A stretch of DNA of 64,000 nucleotides from Microbulbifer variabilis (GCF_023716485.1 NZ_CP092418.1:1285001-1349000), one strand, 5' to 3'. Positions 17,389 to 26,193 are shown, counted from the stretch's first letter. The notes: a model not told the origin generated them from the sequence alone. Program-made: numbers and translations.

Positions 17389-19856
17389 CCTCCGTTCCTT
17401 AACAGGGCCCCAACGGAAAACTTTAAACTGCTACGATTGGTTATCATGCCAGCGCTGCACACTACCAATGCACTGACGAGTAAAGTAGTGATGATCCATA
17501 ACCAATCTGGCTTGTAATTGATGCCAAATTGAGATTGATAGATCAATTGAGCCGTAAGGTTAGTACCTAAAATGGCCCCCACGCTAGCAATTAAAGAAGT
17601 CAGCAACCACTCAAACAGGCTTAGTTTACCGCAGGCAAGGCGTGACTGGCCAAAGCTGATCAGTAAAGCGTTCTTTTTACGCTCATCAGCTTCATAGCCT
17701 TTGACCGACGCACTGATCACCAGCAGTGCCAGTAAAATAATCATCAAACTAAATCCAGATACCAGCTTAATCACCATCGACAAAGTATCATCAAAGCGTT
17801 GCGTCAATTCGCGCACCGAGATTAACCGCAATGATGGGTGACGCTGCCAAAGCTCTGCCAGCTGACCCCAAGCAGTGTCCGCAAGCTCAAGGCTACCCAT
17901 ATAAAGTGGCGGTGTTTGAAGCTGGTTCATGGTGCTTTGTGGCACATTAAACCAAAAGGTGATGGAACCTTCGCCAGGCACGTATTTATGACTGGCTTTG
18001 ATTTCAAAGTTCAAAGATTGCCCCGCAACTTCAAACTGTAATTGGTCGCCGAGTTTCAACCCCATATCAGTCATGACTTCTTGCTCTACCGACACTTGTT
18101 GCCAGTCGGCATCTCGATCTTGCCAGCGTTGGCCTGTCTCAGTTTGGTTGTTGTTTGCTTGCTGAATACTGAAATGCAAGCGGACAGGCTTTTGTAAACT
18201 AGCCAAACTTTCGCTGGGGCTGGTGGCAAATTCCGCCAACGTCTGGCCATTGATATGGCTTAACTGTCCGTACCAAAACGGCTTTAATTGGCGAATGTCA
18301 CTGCCAGTTTGTGCACTCCACTGGCGAATGTCTTGCACCTGTTGTTCATTGGCCTGGGTGATGATCAGATTACCATCGTGCTCGCGGGTATAGCCTTCCA
18401 TGGTTTGGCCAATGTCTTTCATCAAACTCAAGGTGAACAGCAACAAGGTGGCACACATTCCAACGCCCAAAATTTGAATGGATTTGCTGAGTAAGCGCTG
18501 CTTCATCATATAAAAACCAAAAGCCATCATACCCATTGCACGGCTCGTCACCGTATGGCCCAAACTCAGCACCAACCAAGTCAATACCATCATCAGTATC
18601 AATGTGGCTGCCATAGCGGATAGCGTCATGGCCGTGAGCAGACCGTTGTCGGAGTAAACAAAAGCCACCGCAGCCACACTGATTAATGCAAATCCATAGC
18701 GAGGTAATAAGTGATTCGGACTCGACATTTGGCGAATCAACTGTGCCGGGGTTACTTTGGCCATCACTAACCAATTGGGAATTTGGAAAATTGCCAATAG
18801 AGCTAACAATAGCGCGTAACTGCTGAGTAAATCTGTCCATACCCAGGTGGTGGTTAGGTCAGCAAACTGTGTCTGCATTTGTAGCAAAATTAGGTATTCG
18901 GCCCCCCATGCCAAGGCGGTTGCCGGAATTAGCCCTGCAATGACTGTTAATAGCCATTGACCAAATGATAAAGCAAACACTTGGGGTTTATTGCTGCCCA
19001 TGGCCAAACACACCGCCGCAAAACGCTGCTGGGATAACAACTGACGTCGACCGGCTTGGTCGATGGCAATGGCTGCCATCAAAAACAACAGTACCGATGC
19101 TAAGCCCACAAAATTCTCAACCCGTTGCCAAAACATTGCCAACGGATGGCCGCTGTGTTTGTCATAAAGCTGTGCAGTTACTAGCTCAGTGGTGGCCCAC
19201 TGTTTTAGGGTGTTCAATTCGCTTTTATCCCCCACAAGTAAATAGCGAAAGAGGGCATTGTCGGCTTGTATCAGTGGAAGGTCATCTAGATGCACCAATG
19301 CCCGCATCGCCACCGAATGGCCTTCGAGCAGGCGGTCGGGTTCATGTTGTACCAAACCTGTGAGCTTTAATTGTCCATGTCCCATATCTAAGGGTTGGCC
19401 AAGGGTAAGCTGCAGCGAAGCAAACAATCGGCTATCGACCCAGATTTCACCGGATTTAGGCCCATGGCTCAGGGATTGCTCTTGTCCATCCGTCTCAAAC
19501 GCCACTTGCACGGTGCCTTGCACTGGATAATGATCATCCACTGCTTTTAACTGCACTGCTTGCCAATGGTGATCATGGGTCAAGGTTACGTTCACCAGCT
19601 GGCTCACGCTCAACTGCTGTGCATGCTGGTGCAACTTGTTTAGTTGCGCATCGGTTAGGGCTTGATGCTGAGAAATTACCAAATCGCTGCCAAGCATTTG
19701 TTGCAAATTATTGGCCAAATAAGCCTGAATGGAACTGCTGGTCAAACTGAGTGTTAAAATGAAAAACATCAAACTTGCTTGGGTCCAGCGAATTAAGCGC
19801 GCATCCCCTTGATGGTATTGCTGGCGGAATAATTGCCACACTAATAAAATCAGCAT
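17385..19856 (-). CDS. ABC exporter permease, YbbP/FtsX-type (acquired copy)
   Basis: Inner-membrane permease of 823 residues. It has a first membrane helix near residues 26-45, a large periplasmic domain, a block of FtsX-type helices near 255-440, a second periplasmic domain, and three C-terminal helices from about 700. The architecture is the same as the native YbbP-like protein at 39174-41624 (816 residues), but codon choice is clearly different, being richer in TTG and CAA, which suggests transfer. It overlaps the ATPase gene upstream by seven bases and is followed by the truncated regulator. Probably exports or extracts a lipid-like or peptide substrate; the substrate is unknown. Confidence 0.82.
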   Translation of the reverse strand: MLILLVWQLFRQQYHQGDARLIRWTQASLMFFILTLSLTSSSIQAYLANNLQQMLGSDLVISQHQALTDAQLNKLHQHAQQLSVSQLVNVTLTHDHHWQAVQLKAVDDHYPVQGTVQVAFETDGQEQSLSHGPKSGEIWVDSRLFASLQLTLGQPLDMGHGQLKLTGLVQHEPDRLLEGHSVAMRALVHLDDLPLIQADNALFRYLLVGDKSELNTLKQWATTELVTAQLYDKHSGHPLAMFWQRVENFVGLASVLLFLMAAIAIDQAGRRQLLSQQRFAAVCLAMGSNKPQVFALSFGQWLLTVIAGLIPATALAWGAEYLILLQMQTQFADLTTTWVWTDLLSSYALLLALLAIFQIPNWLVMAKVTPAQLIRQMSSPNHLLPRYGFALISVAAVAFVYSDNGLLTAMTLSAMAATLILMMVLTWLVLSLGHTVTSRAMGMMAFGFYMMKQRLLSKSIQILGVGMCATLLLFTLSLMKDIGQTMEGYTREHDGNLIITQANEQQVQDIRQWSAQTGSDIRQLKPFWYGQLSHINGQTLAEFATSPSESLASLQKPVRLHFSIQQANNNQTETGQRWQDRDADWQQVSVEQEVMTDMGLKLGDQLQFEVAGQSLNFEIKASHKYVPGEGSITFWFNVPQSTMNQLQTPPLYMGSLELADTAWGQLAELWQRHPSLRLISVRELTQRFDDTLSMVIKLVSGFSLMIILLALLVISASVKGYEADERKKNALLISFGQSRLACGKLSLFEWLLTSLIASVGAILGTNLTAQLIYQSQFGINYKPDWLWIITTLLVSALVVCSAGMITNRSSLKFSVGALLRNGG

Positions 19857-20545
19857 AATGCGCCCACCCTAGACGTAGCTTGGTTGCGCGCCTTGACCGT
19901 TAATTTGCCTTGCCCCAATTGCAGTAAAGTATCGGCCTGCTGCGCTAATTCCATCGAGTGAGTGACGAGTACCAGCCCCGCGCCGCTTTGCTGACAGCAA
20001 TCAAACATCAATTGCGCGATATGTTGCGCAGTTTTTTCATCTAGGTTACCCGTGGGTTCATCGGCAAAAATAAATTGCGGCTGCATGACAAAAGCACGGG
20101 CAATGGCCACCCGTTGTTGCTCACCACCACTGAGCTGCTGTGGTTTATGGTACATTCGCTCAGCTAGCCCCACTTTGTCGAGCCATAATTCGGCTGTGGT
20201 TAATGCACGTTTATCGCCTTTTAGTTTTAAAGGCAGCGCGACGTTGTTTAAGGCGTCGAGTTCGGGTAACAAATGAAACTGCTGAAAAATAAAACCTGAG
20301 ATTTGACGCAGGCTCTTTAATAGCTGCGGTTTACCGCTTTTTTGGAATTGCACTTCGCCAGAAACGGGAGGTTCAAGACCCGCCATTAACAGTAATAAGC
20401 TTGATTTGCCTACTCCAGAGGGCCCCACAATGGCGTAAGACTGACCACTGTGCAGCTCAATATTTAAATCCTCAAACAGGCTGACCTGTTGTTTGGCCAA
20501 GGTAAAGCGATGGTCAATTTGCTTTAAGTGAATACTGCTAGACAT
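19850..20545 (-). CDS. ABC exporter ATP-binding protein, YbbA/LolD-type (acquired copy)
   Basis: ATPase of 231 residues driving the overlapping permease. It has Walker [10 protein letters not shown], signature [15 protein letters not shown], Walker [13 protein letters not shown] and the H-loop VTHS, all typical of the MacB/LolD/YbbA class. It is the first gene of an operon that once ran ATPase, permease, response regulator. An OmpR-type direct-repeat operator lies 48-69 bases upstream of the start. Confidence 0.88.
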   Translation of the reverse strand: MSSSIHLKQIDHRFTLAKQQVSLFEDLNIELHSGQSYAIVGPSGVGKSSLLLLMAGLEPPVSGEVQFQKSGKPQLLKSLRQISGFIFQQFHLLPELDALNNVALPLKLKGDKRALTTAELWLDKVGLAERMYHKPQQLSGGEQQRVAIARAFVMQPQFIFADEPTGNLDEKTAQHIAQLMFDCCQQSGAGLVLVTHSMELAQQADTLLQLGQGKLTVKARNQATSRVGALC

Positions 20546-20592
20546 GGCTAGCTCCTTTAAAGAACTGGTTGAGCAGCACTTTAAAGAAGCAG

Positions 20593-20614
20593 AGGTGAAA
20601 TGAAGGTGAAATCA
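20593..20614. promoter_or_regulatory. Predicted OmpR-family regulator binding site
   Basis: Two directly abutting 11-bp repeats, AGGTGAAATGA and AGGTGAAATCA (10 of 11 identical). Eleven-base direct repeats are the classical operator for OmpR/PhoB-type regulators. Placed just upstream of the ABC exporter genes, it was probably the target of the regulator now truncated at 17266-17388. Confidence 0.65.
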
Positions 20615-20670
20615 GTAGAAACAAGTTGCTAAGTTGTCAGAATACAGGTAGTGAGACTTTATGTTGTTTG

Positions 20671-20747
20671 ATAACGCCTAGCTTATCAATGAGGGTAACG
20701 AGTCCAATAGAGGCTGCTGATCGGAACGTAGTGCATCTGCTTGTAAA
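20671..20747 (-). repeat. attC 1 (array end, degenerate)
   Basis: Left end ATAACGCCTAGC is a good core; the right end GCATCTGCTTGTAAAATT is degenerate. 77 bases, placed after the gene at 20750. Last site on this side of the array. Confidence 0.6.
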
Positions 20748-20749
20748 AT

Positions 20750-21220
20750 TCATTGCTTGGAACTGCCTTTGACAGTGAATTTTTTTGTTAGCTTACGATC
20801 GGTGAGTAAATTTAGGTTTTCAGCGTAGTAATTTTGATCAATAGATAACACCCAGATGGTACCAGAAAGATTAACGGTAGCTTTAAGAGGAAATGTCACC
20901 GAGAACCTCGTTAAGATTGCTTTAGCTTCAACTCCATCTTGTGGTAACGCACCAGTCAGCAGTTCTGGTTCACCAGTGCATTCAAGCTTTAAAAGTTGAG
21001 AACCTGGTTGCTGATTATAAAGCTCTGTTTCTACATCCTTTACTACGAAGCTACGATAATCCGTTCCCAGTCCTAGCCACTCAATCATATGAGTGCTTTT
21101 ATCTGCACAGTCAAAACCTGAGATTTCAATGTGCTTATCTTTGTTAATGGACTCAATAGACTCTGCCAGTACCGACATACTCAATAGTGTAAATGTTATA
21201 AGTTTCAGAATCTTTAGCAC
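20750..21220 (-). CDS. Cassette gene: secreted protein, unknown function
   Basis: 156 residues with a signal peptide (MLKILKLITFTLLSMSVLAE, cleavage near residue 19). The mature part is predicted beta-rich, with two Cys (GFDCADK and KLECTGE). No family recognised. It is the last cassette before the acquired ABC exporter operon, and its stop abuts attC 1. Confidence 0.6.
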   Translation of the reverse strand: MLKILKLITFTLLSMSVLAESIESINKDKHIEISGFDCADKSTHMIEWLGLGTDYRSFVVKDVETELYNQQPGSQLLKLECTGEPELLTGALPQDGVEAKAILTRFSVTFPLKATVNLSGTIWVLSIDQNYYAENLNLLTDRKLTKKFTVKGSSKQ

Positions 21221-21235
21221 GATATCTCCGTGAAT

Positions 21236-21314
21236 TTAATGCCCGCCGCAAAGGTGAGCAATTTGTTGTGAGTCCAGCGCAAGAAGTGCGTGCATGTGCC
21301 GGCTTTCGTTAGAG
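21236..21314 (-). repeat. attC 2
   Basis: TTAATGCCCGCCGC at the left and TGCCGGCTTTCGTTAGAGA at the right pair as the outer arms; GTTAGAG is the right core. It follows the gene at 21309, whose stop lies inside it. Confidence 0.65.
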
Positions 21315-21692
21315 AGCAAGCGCACTACTAGCACTGACATGAAACGGTTCTCCAACAACCTCAACTATTTCTGGGATAGGAAAGTTGTTACCACTACAGT
21401 CAATTTCTATGTATTCAACCATTCCTGATTTTCCAGAGAAAATTAGGATCTCTAACGTTTTACCTGCTTCTGCAAGATTAAAGTTTGCTTCAAAAATTAC
21501 ACGATACTTACCTGGAACTGCAATGGCCTTGATGAAATCCGGGACCAGAACTTTGAAGCTATTACATCCGCACTGACAGAACTCAGAAAACACGGCTTTG
21601 TCGAGGTGATTCTTTAGCGCTTGTGTATCAGGGAACTGACATCTCTCTAAAATGAAGTTAATCCAATCCCTTGCTCTGTATTCGTTATTCAT
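21309..21692 (-). CDS. Cassette gene: cytosolic protein, unknown function
   Basis: 127 residues, no signal peptide. It contains FCQCGCNSF, a tight Cys cluster that could bind metal, and an acidic C-terminal half (MVEYIEIDCSGN, EIVEVVGEPF). In size and character it resembles small immunity-type proteins, but no family is recognised. It begins seven bases after the stop of the gene at 21700 with no attC between, so both seem to share one cassette. Confidence 0.6.
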   Translation of the reverse strand: MNNEYRARDWINFILERCQFPDTQALKNHLDKAVFSEFCQCGCNSFKVLVPDFIKAIAVPGKYRVIFEANFNLAEAGKTLEILIFSGKSGMVEYIEIDCSGNNFPIPEIVEVVGEPFHVSASSALAL

Positions 21693-21699
21693 AGTTTCT

Positions 21700-22137
21700 C
21701 TAACATTGGCTGCATTGTGTATCGTTAGGGTTTGTAACCTGAAAACTCCACAATTTTTCTACACGAGCCCGCTCCACAGGAATATCAAAACGCTCTAGCC
21801 AGCTATACGAAAACGGCAAAATCAATTCACAAAAATCAACCGTACTATTTTTAATTGGAAAAATGTATTTCTCGCTAATTGAAAGTTGCAAAGAATCACG
21901 ACTCTGTATATTTAAGTTTCTTCCCAAATTTCCTTTAAGCCAATGCTTGACCAAAAGTTGGTACTCATACTCATCTCTTGCTTTCAGATCGTACTTTCCT
22001 GAAACCACTTGGGCAACAATAACTCTGGGTCGCTGATTCCAGAACTCCTCAATGTAAACTGGCGGATCACGCTCGGCACATTCCCAGCTGTAGCAGGTGC
22101 TGGAACAAAGAAACAAAATTATTGGTAGTAGTTTCAT
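21700..22137 (-). CDS. Cassette gene: secreted protein, unknown function
   Basis: 145 residues with signal peptide MKLLPIILFLCSSTCYSW. The mature part begins WECAERDPPVYIEEFWNQRP and reads IVAQVVSGKYDLKARDEYEYQ, which recalls exported proteins with a TIMP/NTR-like fold that start near a Cys and have a V-x-G-x-V strand. It ends in a Cys pair (CSQC). It is the first gene of a two-gene cassette with 21309. Confidence 0.6.
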   Translation of the reverse strand: MKLLPIILFLCSSTCYSWECAERDPPVYIEEFWNQRPRVIVAQVVSGKYDLKARDEYEYQLLVKHWLKGNLGRNLNIQSRDSLQLSISEKYIFPIKNSTVDFCELILPFSYSWLERFDIPVERARVEKLWSFQVTNPNDTQCSQC

Positions 22138-22142
22138 AGTGC

Positions 22143-22197
22143 CTTAACGTCCGCGGAGGCCCGCTGGGCCTTAGCATCCTGCTTGCGTTTGTTAGAT
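22143..22197 (-). repeat. attC 3
   Basis: Short site of 55 bases: CTTAACGTCCGCGGAGGCCCG to the left, TGCTTGCGTTTGTTAGAT to the right. GTTAGAT is the right core. It follows the gene at 22198. Confidence 0.75.
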
Positions 22198-22569
22198 TTA
22201 CTCGAAGCAAATAGCATGGTTTACCATACCTAGCTCGACATTTGCCCAGCAACCACAAGGATTATTGGAGGTAGAGCACTGGCCCACGGCAAAAACGTTG
22301 CCAGCCTTACTCTCCGAAACCCTACATTCACCCTGGCATTGTGAACTACTTAGACAGGATTTTCCGGCATCCGAATAGTTAACGATGCACATTTTAGTAC
22401 CGGACATACACACAGGGCGAAGCTCCCCACCAACCGCGAGGCACTGTTCTGCTATTTCAATTGCATTGAGTCTCGCAAGTTTTTCTTGCTTATCTTTAGA
22501 AAGCATCCACTGCGTCATAGCAAACAACATCAAGATTACTAAAACAACGGTTGATATTGACTTGACCAT
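22198..22569 (-). CDS. Cassette gene: membrane-anchored Cys-rich protein
   Basis: 123 residues. One N-terminal hydrophobic segment (VVLVILMLFAMTQWML) acts as signal anchor or signal peptide. The remainder carries nine Cys in a pattern suggesting several disulfides (EQCLAVGG, PVCMSGTKMC, SCLSSSQCQGEC, GQCSTSNNPCGCW). Function unknown. Confidence 0.6.
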   Translation of the reverse strand: MVKSISTVVLVILMLFAMTQWMLSKDKQEKLARLNAIEIAEQCLAVGGELRPVCMSGTKMCIVNYSDAGKSCLSSSQCQGECRVSESKAGNVFAVGQCSTSNNPCGCWANVELGMVNHAICFE

Positions 22570-22574
22570 GGCAA

Positions 22575-22645
22575 TCTAACGTCTGCAACAAACGCGAGCG
22601 TTGTGAGTCGAGGCCGATAGGCCGGTTTGTTTGCGTTTGTTAGCC
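22575..22645 (-). repeat. attC 4
   Basis: TCTAACGTCTGCAACAAACG at the left, TTTGTTTGCGTTTGTTAGCC at the right, GTTAGCC core. 71 bases, after the gene at 22640. Confidence 0.78.
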
Positions 22646-23137
22646 AATTCTATCCACTTTAGTTTGATCTTTGATATATCCCAATTGAAATAGCTCTAAG
22701 GCAATTCTTTTAAGCTCAGATATCTCTTTTGCATTACGATCTTTTTTCGCACTAAGGATCTGATATCTCTTTTGCATCAGCTTAATGTTCTGATCATTTT
22801 TTCTGCAGTCGACGCATTTGGTACAATCGCCATCAACATAAAACCCCAGCCCTTCAAACCAGTGCTTCTGCTCGTTAGCAAAAAAAATAAACCATCGCCT
22901 GCATTGAATACAACAGCGTTCTATATCTACGTAAAACTTACGCGGAAATATTGAATAGTTCTGCCTATCAATATTTGCAGGGATAGCCGTTTCGGGGAAA
23001 ACACTATCTTTATCAAGGCTCCAATGAGCAGACGCAGCCATTTCAGCCGTCATCTTGCTTCCGGAGTATATTGGCTTGGAACCATATCGTGGATGATCTA
23101 CGTACTCTCTGTATCTCATTTTACGCTTCTTTGACAT
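22640..23137 (-). CDS. Cassette gene: zinc-ribbon domain protein
   Basis: About 165 residues. A probable zinc ribbon with CIQC and CVDC pairs flanks FIFFANEQKHWFEGLGFYVD, which matches the family described as probable zinc-ribbon domain (residues about 85-125). The N-terminus is basic (KKRKMRYREY), the C-terminus a charged helix. Start uncertain: GTG 23161, ATG 23137 and ATG 23119 are all in frame. Function unknown; such proteins are common in cassettes and phage. Confidence 0.65.
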   Translation of the reverse strand: MSKKRKMRYREYVDHPRYGSKPIYSGSKMTAEMAASAHWSLDKDSVFPETAIPANIDRQNYSIFPRKFYVDIERCCIQCRRWFIFFANEQKHWFEGLGFYVDGDCTKCVDCRKNDQNIKLMQKRYQILSAKKDRNAKEISELKRIALELFQLGYIKDQTKVDRIG

Positions 23138-23162
23138 TAGTTTATTTGGTAAGTCTTTCACT

Positions 23163-23274
23163 TAGCGCCATTACGAAAAGTGTAATTACAGCTTTAAGTT
23201 TTAACCTTGCCTTGCCATTCTAGGTCCTATAACTCCTTATACAGTGGCGCTGAGGCGTCGTTTTTTTGTTATAC
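23163..23274 (-). repeat. attC 5
   Basis: TTAGCGCCATTAC at the left and CAGTGGCGCTGAGGCG plus GTTATAC at the right; GGCGC arms pair. Long site of about 112 bases, 66 bases beyond the stop of the DUF6506 gene. Confidence 0.55.
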
Positions 23275-23340
23275 CCTTTAGATTATTGTTGTCGAAATAC
23301 CTATAAGCATTTATTGCTAGTTTTGTTTGAATGTTAAGTA

Positions 23341-23664
23341 TCAAGGCTTCATTATTTCAAGTAATTTTTTTCTATACTTGGGGCCATACATTACAATACC
23401 AATTGGAGTGTCGTCTTGTAATGCCTCTTCTAATTTAACAGCCCATTCTGGTCCAAAGCCACCACACAACTCAATAGACTGAACACCTTCATTAACAAGT
23501 TTTACCGCTGTTTCAATAATAGAATTGTCATTTTTAGCAGAAGGGTCAAAACCAACGGTTATGAATGTGCAATGTTGATTCTCATTTATCCTGGTGTTTT
23601 CTTCAGGTGAAAAGCCAGCTGAAAAATAGAAAAAAGCCCACTTTTTCAAATTCGGCAGTGTCAT
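23341..23664 (-). CDS. Cassette gene: DUF6506 family protein
   Basis: 107 residues from the ATG at 23664, which has GGAG eight bases upstream; an in-frame ATG lies at 23688. The sequence KKWAFFYFSAGFSPEENTRI, then LVNEGVQSIELCGGFGPEWA and GIVMYGPKY, matches DUF6506, a family of small cytosolic proteins of unknown function. Good ribosome-binding site and full length, so likely functional. Confidence 0.75.
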   Translation of the reverse strand: MTLPNLKKWAFFYFSAGFSPEENTRINENQHCTFITVGFDPSAKNDNSIIETAVKLVNEGVQSIELCGGFGPEWAVKLEEALQDDTPIGIVMYGPKYRKKLLEIMKP

Positions 23665-23771
23665 ATATTTCTCCAAAATAACTTTCATTCAATTACGAAT
23701 GAGAATCATAGACACTTAAGGCCGAATTTAAAAGTTTTTCACAAAAACAGGTTGTGTATGGATGAGGTGGC

Positions 23772-23841
23772 ATAACGCCGCCAACAAATGCTGAATGGTA
23801 GCGAGATCCATTCGTGTTTTTGGCGGCGATTTTACTGGGCT
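23772..23841 (-). repeat. attC 6, interrupted by IS110 copy
   Basis: CATAACGCCGCCAACAAATG at the left, with CGTGTTTTTGGCGGCG as returning arm. The IS110 pseudo-element follows at 23842, and the right core TTATGCC resumes at 24956 beyond it, abutting the DUF1993 gene. Confidence 0.7.
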
Positions 23842-24957
23842 TTGTATGGTTGTTCTTGCCCGATTCTGATGTTGAAAATCCTTTTCGCTAACGAGGAAAT
23901 TGAGCCCCACCTTCGGCGGCCACCGAAGGCCTTGTTTATCACTGTTCCCTGCCTGGCCGGTTTGTAAAAGACCGATAACAAGTATGTACGTGATAAGCAC
24001 TCACTAGGCATAACTCGAATAGTCATGTGGGCCTTGAGCCCGAATAGCAAGGCGGAGATAGCTTATCTTATGGAGCCTCAAGAGATCGGTGTCGGTATTT
24101 ATTCAGTAGTAAACAACTCGATATTTATGTGAGATCTACTGGCCAATTCTTTAGTGTTAACATTGCCAAAAATGGCATTAAAGATGCCATTAAACAACTA
24201 CAACCTCTTAAATCTCAGAGTGTATTAATAGAGTCAACTGGAAGGCTCGAATTAGTGTTTGTTTGCGCCGCAGATAAAGCAGGATTACCTATTGTCGTTT
24301 GCAATCCGTCTCAGATAAGAAGCTTCGCTAAATCCGAAGGACGCCTCGCTAAACCGACGGGCTAGATGCAATTGATATTGCACATTCTGGTGAGGCCATG
24401 AAGCCAAGACTATCGGCGCTAAAGCCAGAAAATCTTAGGGAGATCAGTGACTTGCTGGCGGTAAGAAGTCAGTGTTTAGATATGAGCACAATGCAAAAGA
24501 ATCGGCTCCTGAGAATGTAGAAATCAGTACTCAAACCTATACAGACCATTCTAAACACCATAAAGAAAGAGCTACAAGGTATCGACAAGCAACTGGATAA
24601 ACTGGTTAACAGTGTGTCTGAGTGGCGGCAAAGGCGCGACATACTGTTGAGTGCTAAAGGGGTCGGAAATGTATTGGTTTATACGTTGATGAGTGAGCTT
24701 CCCGAGGTAGGAAAATTGAACCGTAAAGAAATCGCTGCACTTGGCGGTATCACCCCGATGAACCGTGATAGTGGCAGCTTCCAGGGTTAGCCCTATATTC
24801 GAGGCGGACAACATCGTGTGCGTACAGTCTTATTTTTTTCTATGATGTCGGCAATACAATGCACCCTAAATTAAAACCAATGTATGAGCGCCTAGTCGCT
24901 GTTGGTAAACCAAAATAGATGGCTTAAATAATTGACTAAGGACCATAGTCACTTGTT
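23842..24957 (+). mobile_element. IS110-family element, decayed copy
   Basis: Matches the intact element at 32110-33308 from end to end (left TTGTATGGTTGTTCTTG, right CCATAGTCACTTGTTA) with many substitutions and about 80 bases missing overall. It keeps the CCTTCGG/CCGAAGG hairpin near 23909-23928. It is about 1.1 kb long and sits in attC 6. Confidence 0.9.
24073..24923 (+). pseudogene. IS110-family transposase, degenerate
   Basis: Remnant of the transposase encoded intact at 32337. Recognisable stretches include [29 protein letters not shown] and VVCNPSQIRSFAKSEGRL. The first part of the frame, around the initial catalytic Asp, is broken, the KTDKLDAID motif is lost at a frameshift near 24357, and in-frame stops occur near 24518 and 24788. 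It cannot make an active enzyme. Confidence 0.88.
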
Positions 24958-25471
24958 ATGCCACTTTAACCAAGGGAGCTACATGTGCCATATAGTTTAC
25001 CTTTCCCAAAGGAACCCCTTTCATCCGCATGATGTTGTAAGCAGAAACCAAATGAAAATAAAAGTTGGGGATTAGAAATTCTTGAATGTAATCCTTCCCC
25101 TTTAGCTCAAGATATTGATTTCCATCAAGGTTTATTCGCTTTAGTTCTGACAATTTTGAATCTCTTAGCTCCGAATCTTTAAGTTGAGATTTAGTTCGCT
25201 CAATTAGGTTCTTAGCTACAGTTAAGGACTCAATTTTAGGGGATAGATTATCGGATTCCTGATTTTTGCACCAAAGCGAGAAATTGTAAGGCTGATTACA
25301 TGTGTAGGCGATCTGTGTGCCAAAAGGAAGCATGTCTTCAATTAGTCGAAAATCCAATATAGATTCTGACTCCTCATGGAAGTGCTGTTCAGAAATTTCA
25401 AGAATATGACCAAGAGTCGTTAGCCTAGACGAAAATAAATCGACTAAATTCTTAGTTCTTTCCTTTGACAT
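24956..25471 (-). CDS. Cassette gene: DUF1993 (DinB-like) family protein
   Basis: 171 residues matching DUF1993, which has a DinB-like four-helix bundle: RLTTLGHILEISEQHF, RLIEDMLPFGTQIAYTCNQP, and the hallmark LIPNFYFHLVSAYNIMRMKG followed by LGKVNYM. Family members are metal-binding-type bundle proteins of unknown activity. A strong AGGAGG ribosome-binding site precedes the ATG. Its stop codon overlaps the right end of the decayed IS copy. Confidence 0.82.
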   Translation of the reverse strand: MSKERTKNLVDLFSSRLTTLGHILEISEQHFHEESESILDFRLIEDMLPFGTQIAYTCNQPYNFSLWCKNQESDNLSPKIESLTVAKNLIERTKSQLKDSELRDSKLSELKRINLDGNQYLELKGKDYIQEFLIPNFYFHLVSAYNIMRMKGVPLGKVNYMAHVAPLVKVA

Positions 25472-25498
25472 TGTATTACCTCCTTAACAGTGGAAAAT

Positions 25499-25600
25499 AT
25501 AACGCCCAAAGCACTGGCCGGAACGTAGTTGGTTTATTTTGTGCTATTAAAGCACAAAATAAAGCGGCGCAGTGGAGGTCAAGTACATTGCTTTGTCAGT
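25499..25600 (-). repeat. attC 7
   Basis: ATAACGCCCAAAGCACTGG at the left, GTACATTGCTTTGTCAG at the right, with an internal TTTTGTGCT/AGCACAAAA hairpin. The right core is degenerate (GTCAG). After the gene at 25605. Confidence 0.65.
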
Positions 25601-25604
25601 TTTT

Positions 25605-26111
25605 TTAATCGCAAAATGATAGCTTATTGCGTAAAACCAAACCAATAATCCCATTAGGATCTGAAGAAAGCTCGACGATTGATTGTTTGTTATCGCCGAT
25701 TGGTATTCGATGACACGGATTAGACTGGATTTGATCGTTTTTCTGATATAGAAAATACAGTTGAACTGAACCCAATTCAACAGGTATCCATGAGTTATTA
25801 AATGTAAATCGATCCCCTATTTCAAAAGTACTCTTGGTTGAATTCAATACCAAGAAAGTTGAGTCGATACCTCGATTCAGATCTTGCAATCTCTCCCACG
25901 CTGGAGAGTCACGCCACTCAATAGGCTTTGCGTTATATGAGCTAATTTCATGTGTCATATCTGCGTACGCGATGCGGCCTGAGATTTTCTTAGCAATAAC
26001 AATGTCAGTGGCATTATTCAAATCAACGCTTAAATTCTTATGATCATATTCAAACGAAATGGCTCGCTGAGAATAAAGGATGATTAATAAGGTTAGATAT
26101 ATAACTTTCAT
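25605..26111 (-). CDS. Cassette gene: secreted protein, unknown function
   Basis: 168 residues with signal peptide MKVIYLTLLIILYSQRAISF. The mature part has IVIAKKISGRIAYADMTHE near its start and FEIGDRFTFNNSW in the middle, resembling in layout the exported cassette protein at 21700, with a single late Cys pair (NPCHR, SFCD). No family recognised. Confidence 0.6.
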   Translation of the reverse strand: MKVIYLTLLIILYSQRAISFEYDHKNLSVDLNNATDIVIAKKISGRIAYADMTHEISSYNAKPIEWRDSPAWERLQDLNRGIDSTFLVLNSTKSTFEIGDRFTFNNSWIPVELGSVQLYFLYQKNDQIQSNPCHRIPIGDNKQSIVELSSDPNGIIGLVLRNKLSFCD

Positions 26112-26131
26112 TGATCGAAGCCCGATGAAAA

Positions 26132-26193
26132 CTAACGCCTTGCAGCAGAGGTCGGCACGTAGCGACGGTCCTGCTGACTGCGACTGTTATATT
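26132..26193 (-). repeat. attC 8
   Basis: CTAACGCCTTGCAGCAGAGG at the left, CTGCTGACTGCGACTGTTAT at the right; CAGCAG pairs with CTGCTG. 62 bases, after the gene at 26187. Confidence 0.7.
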
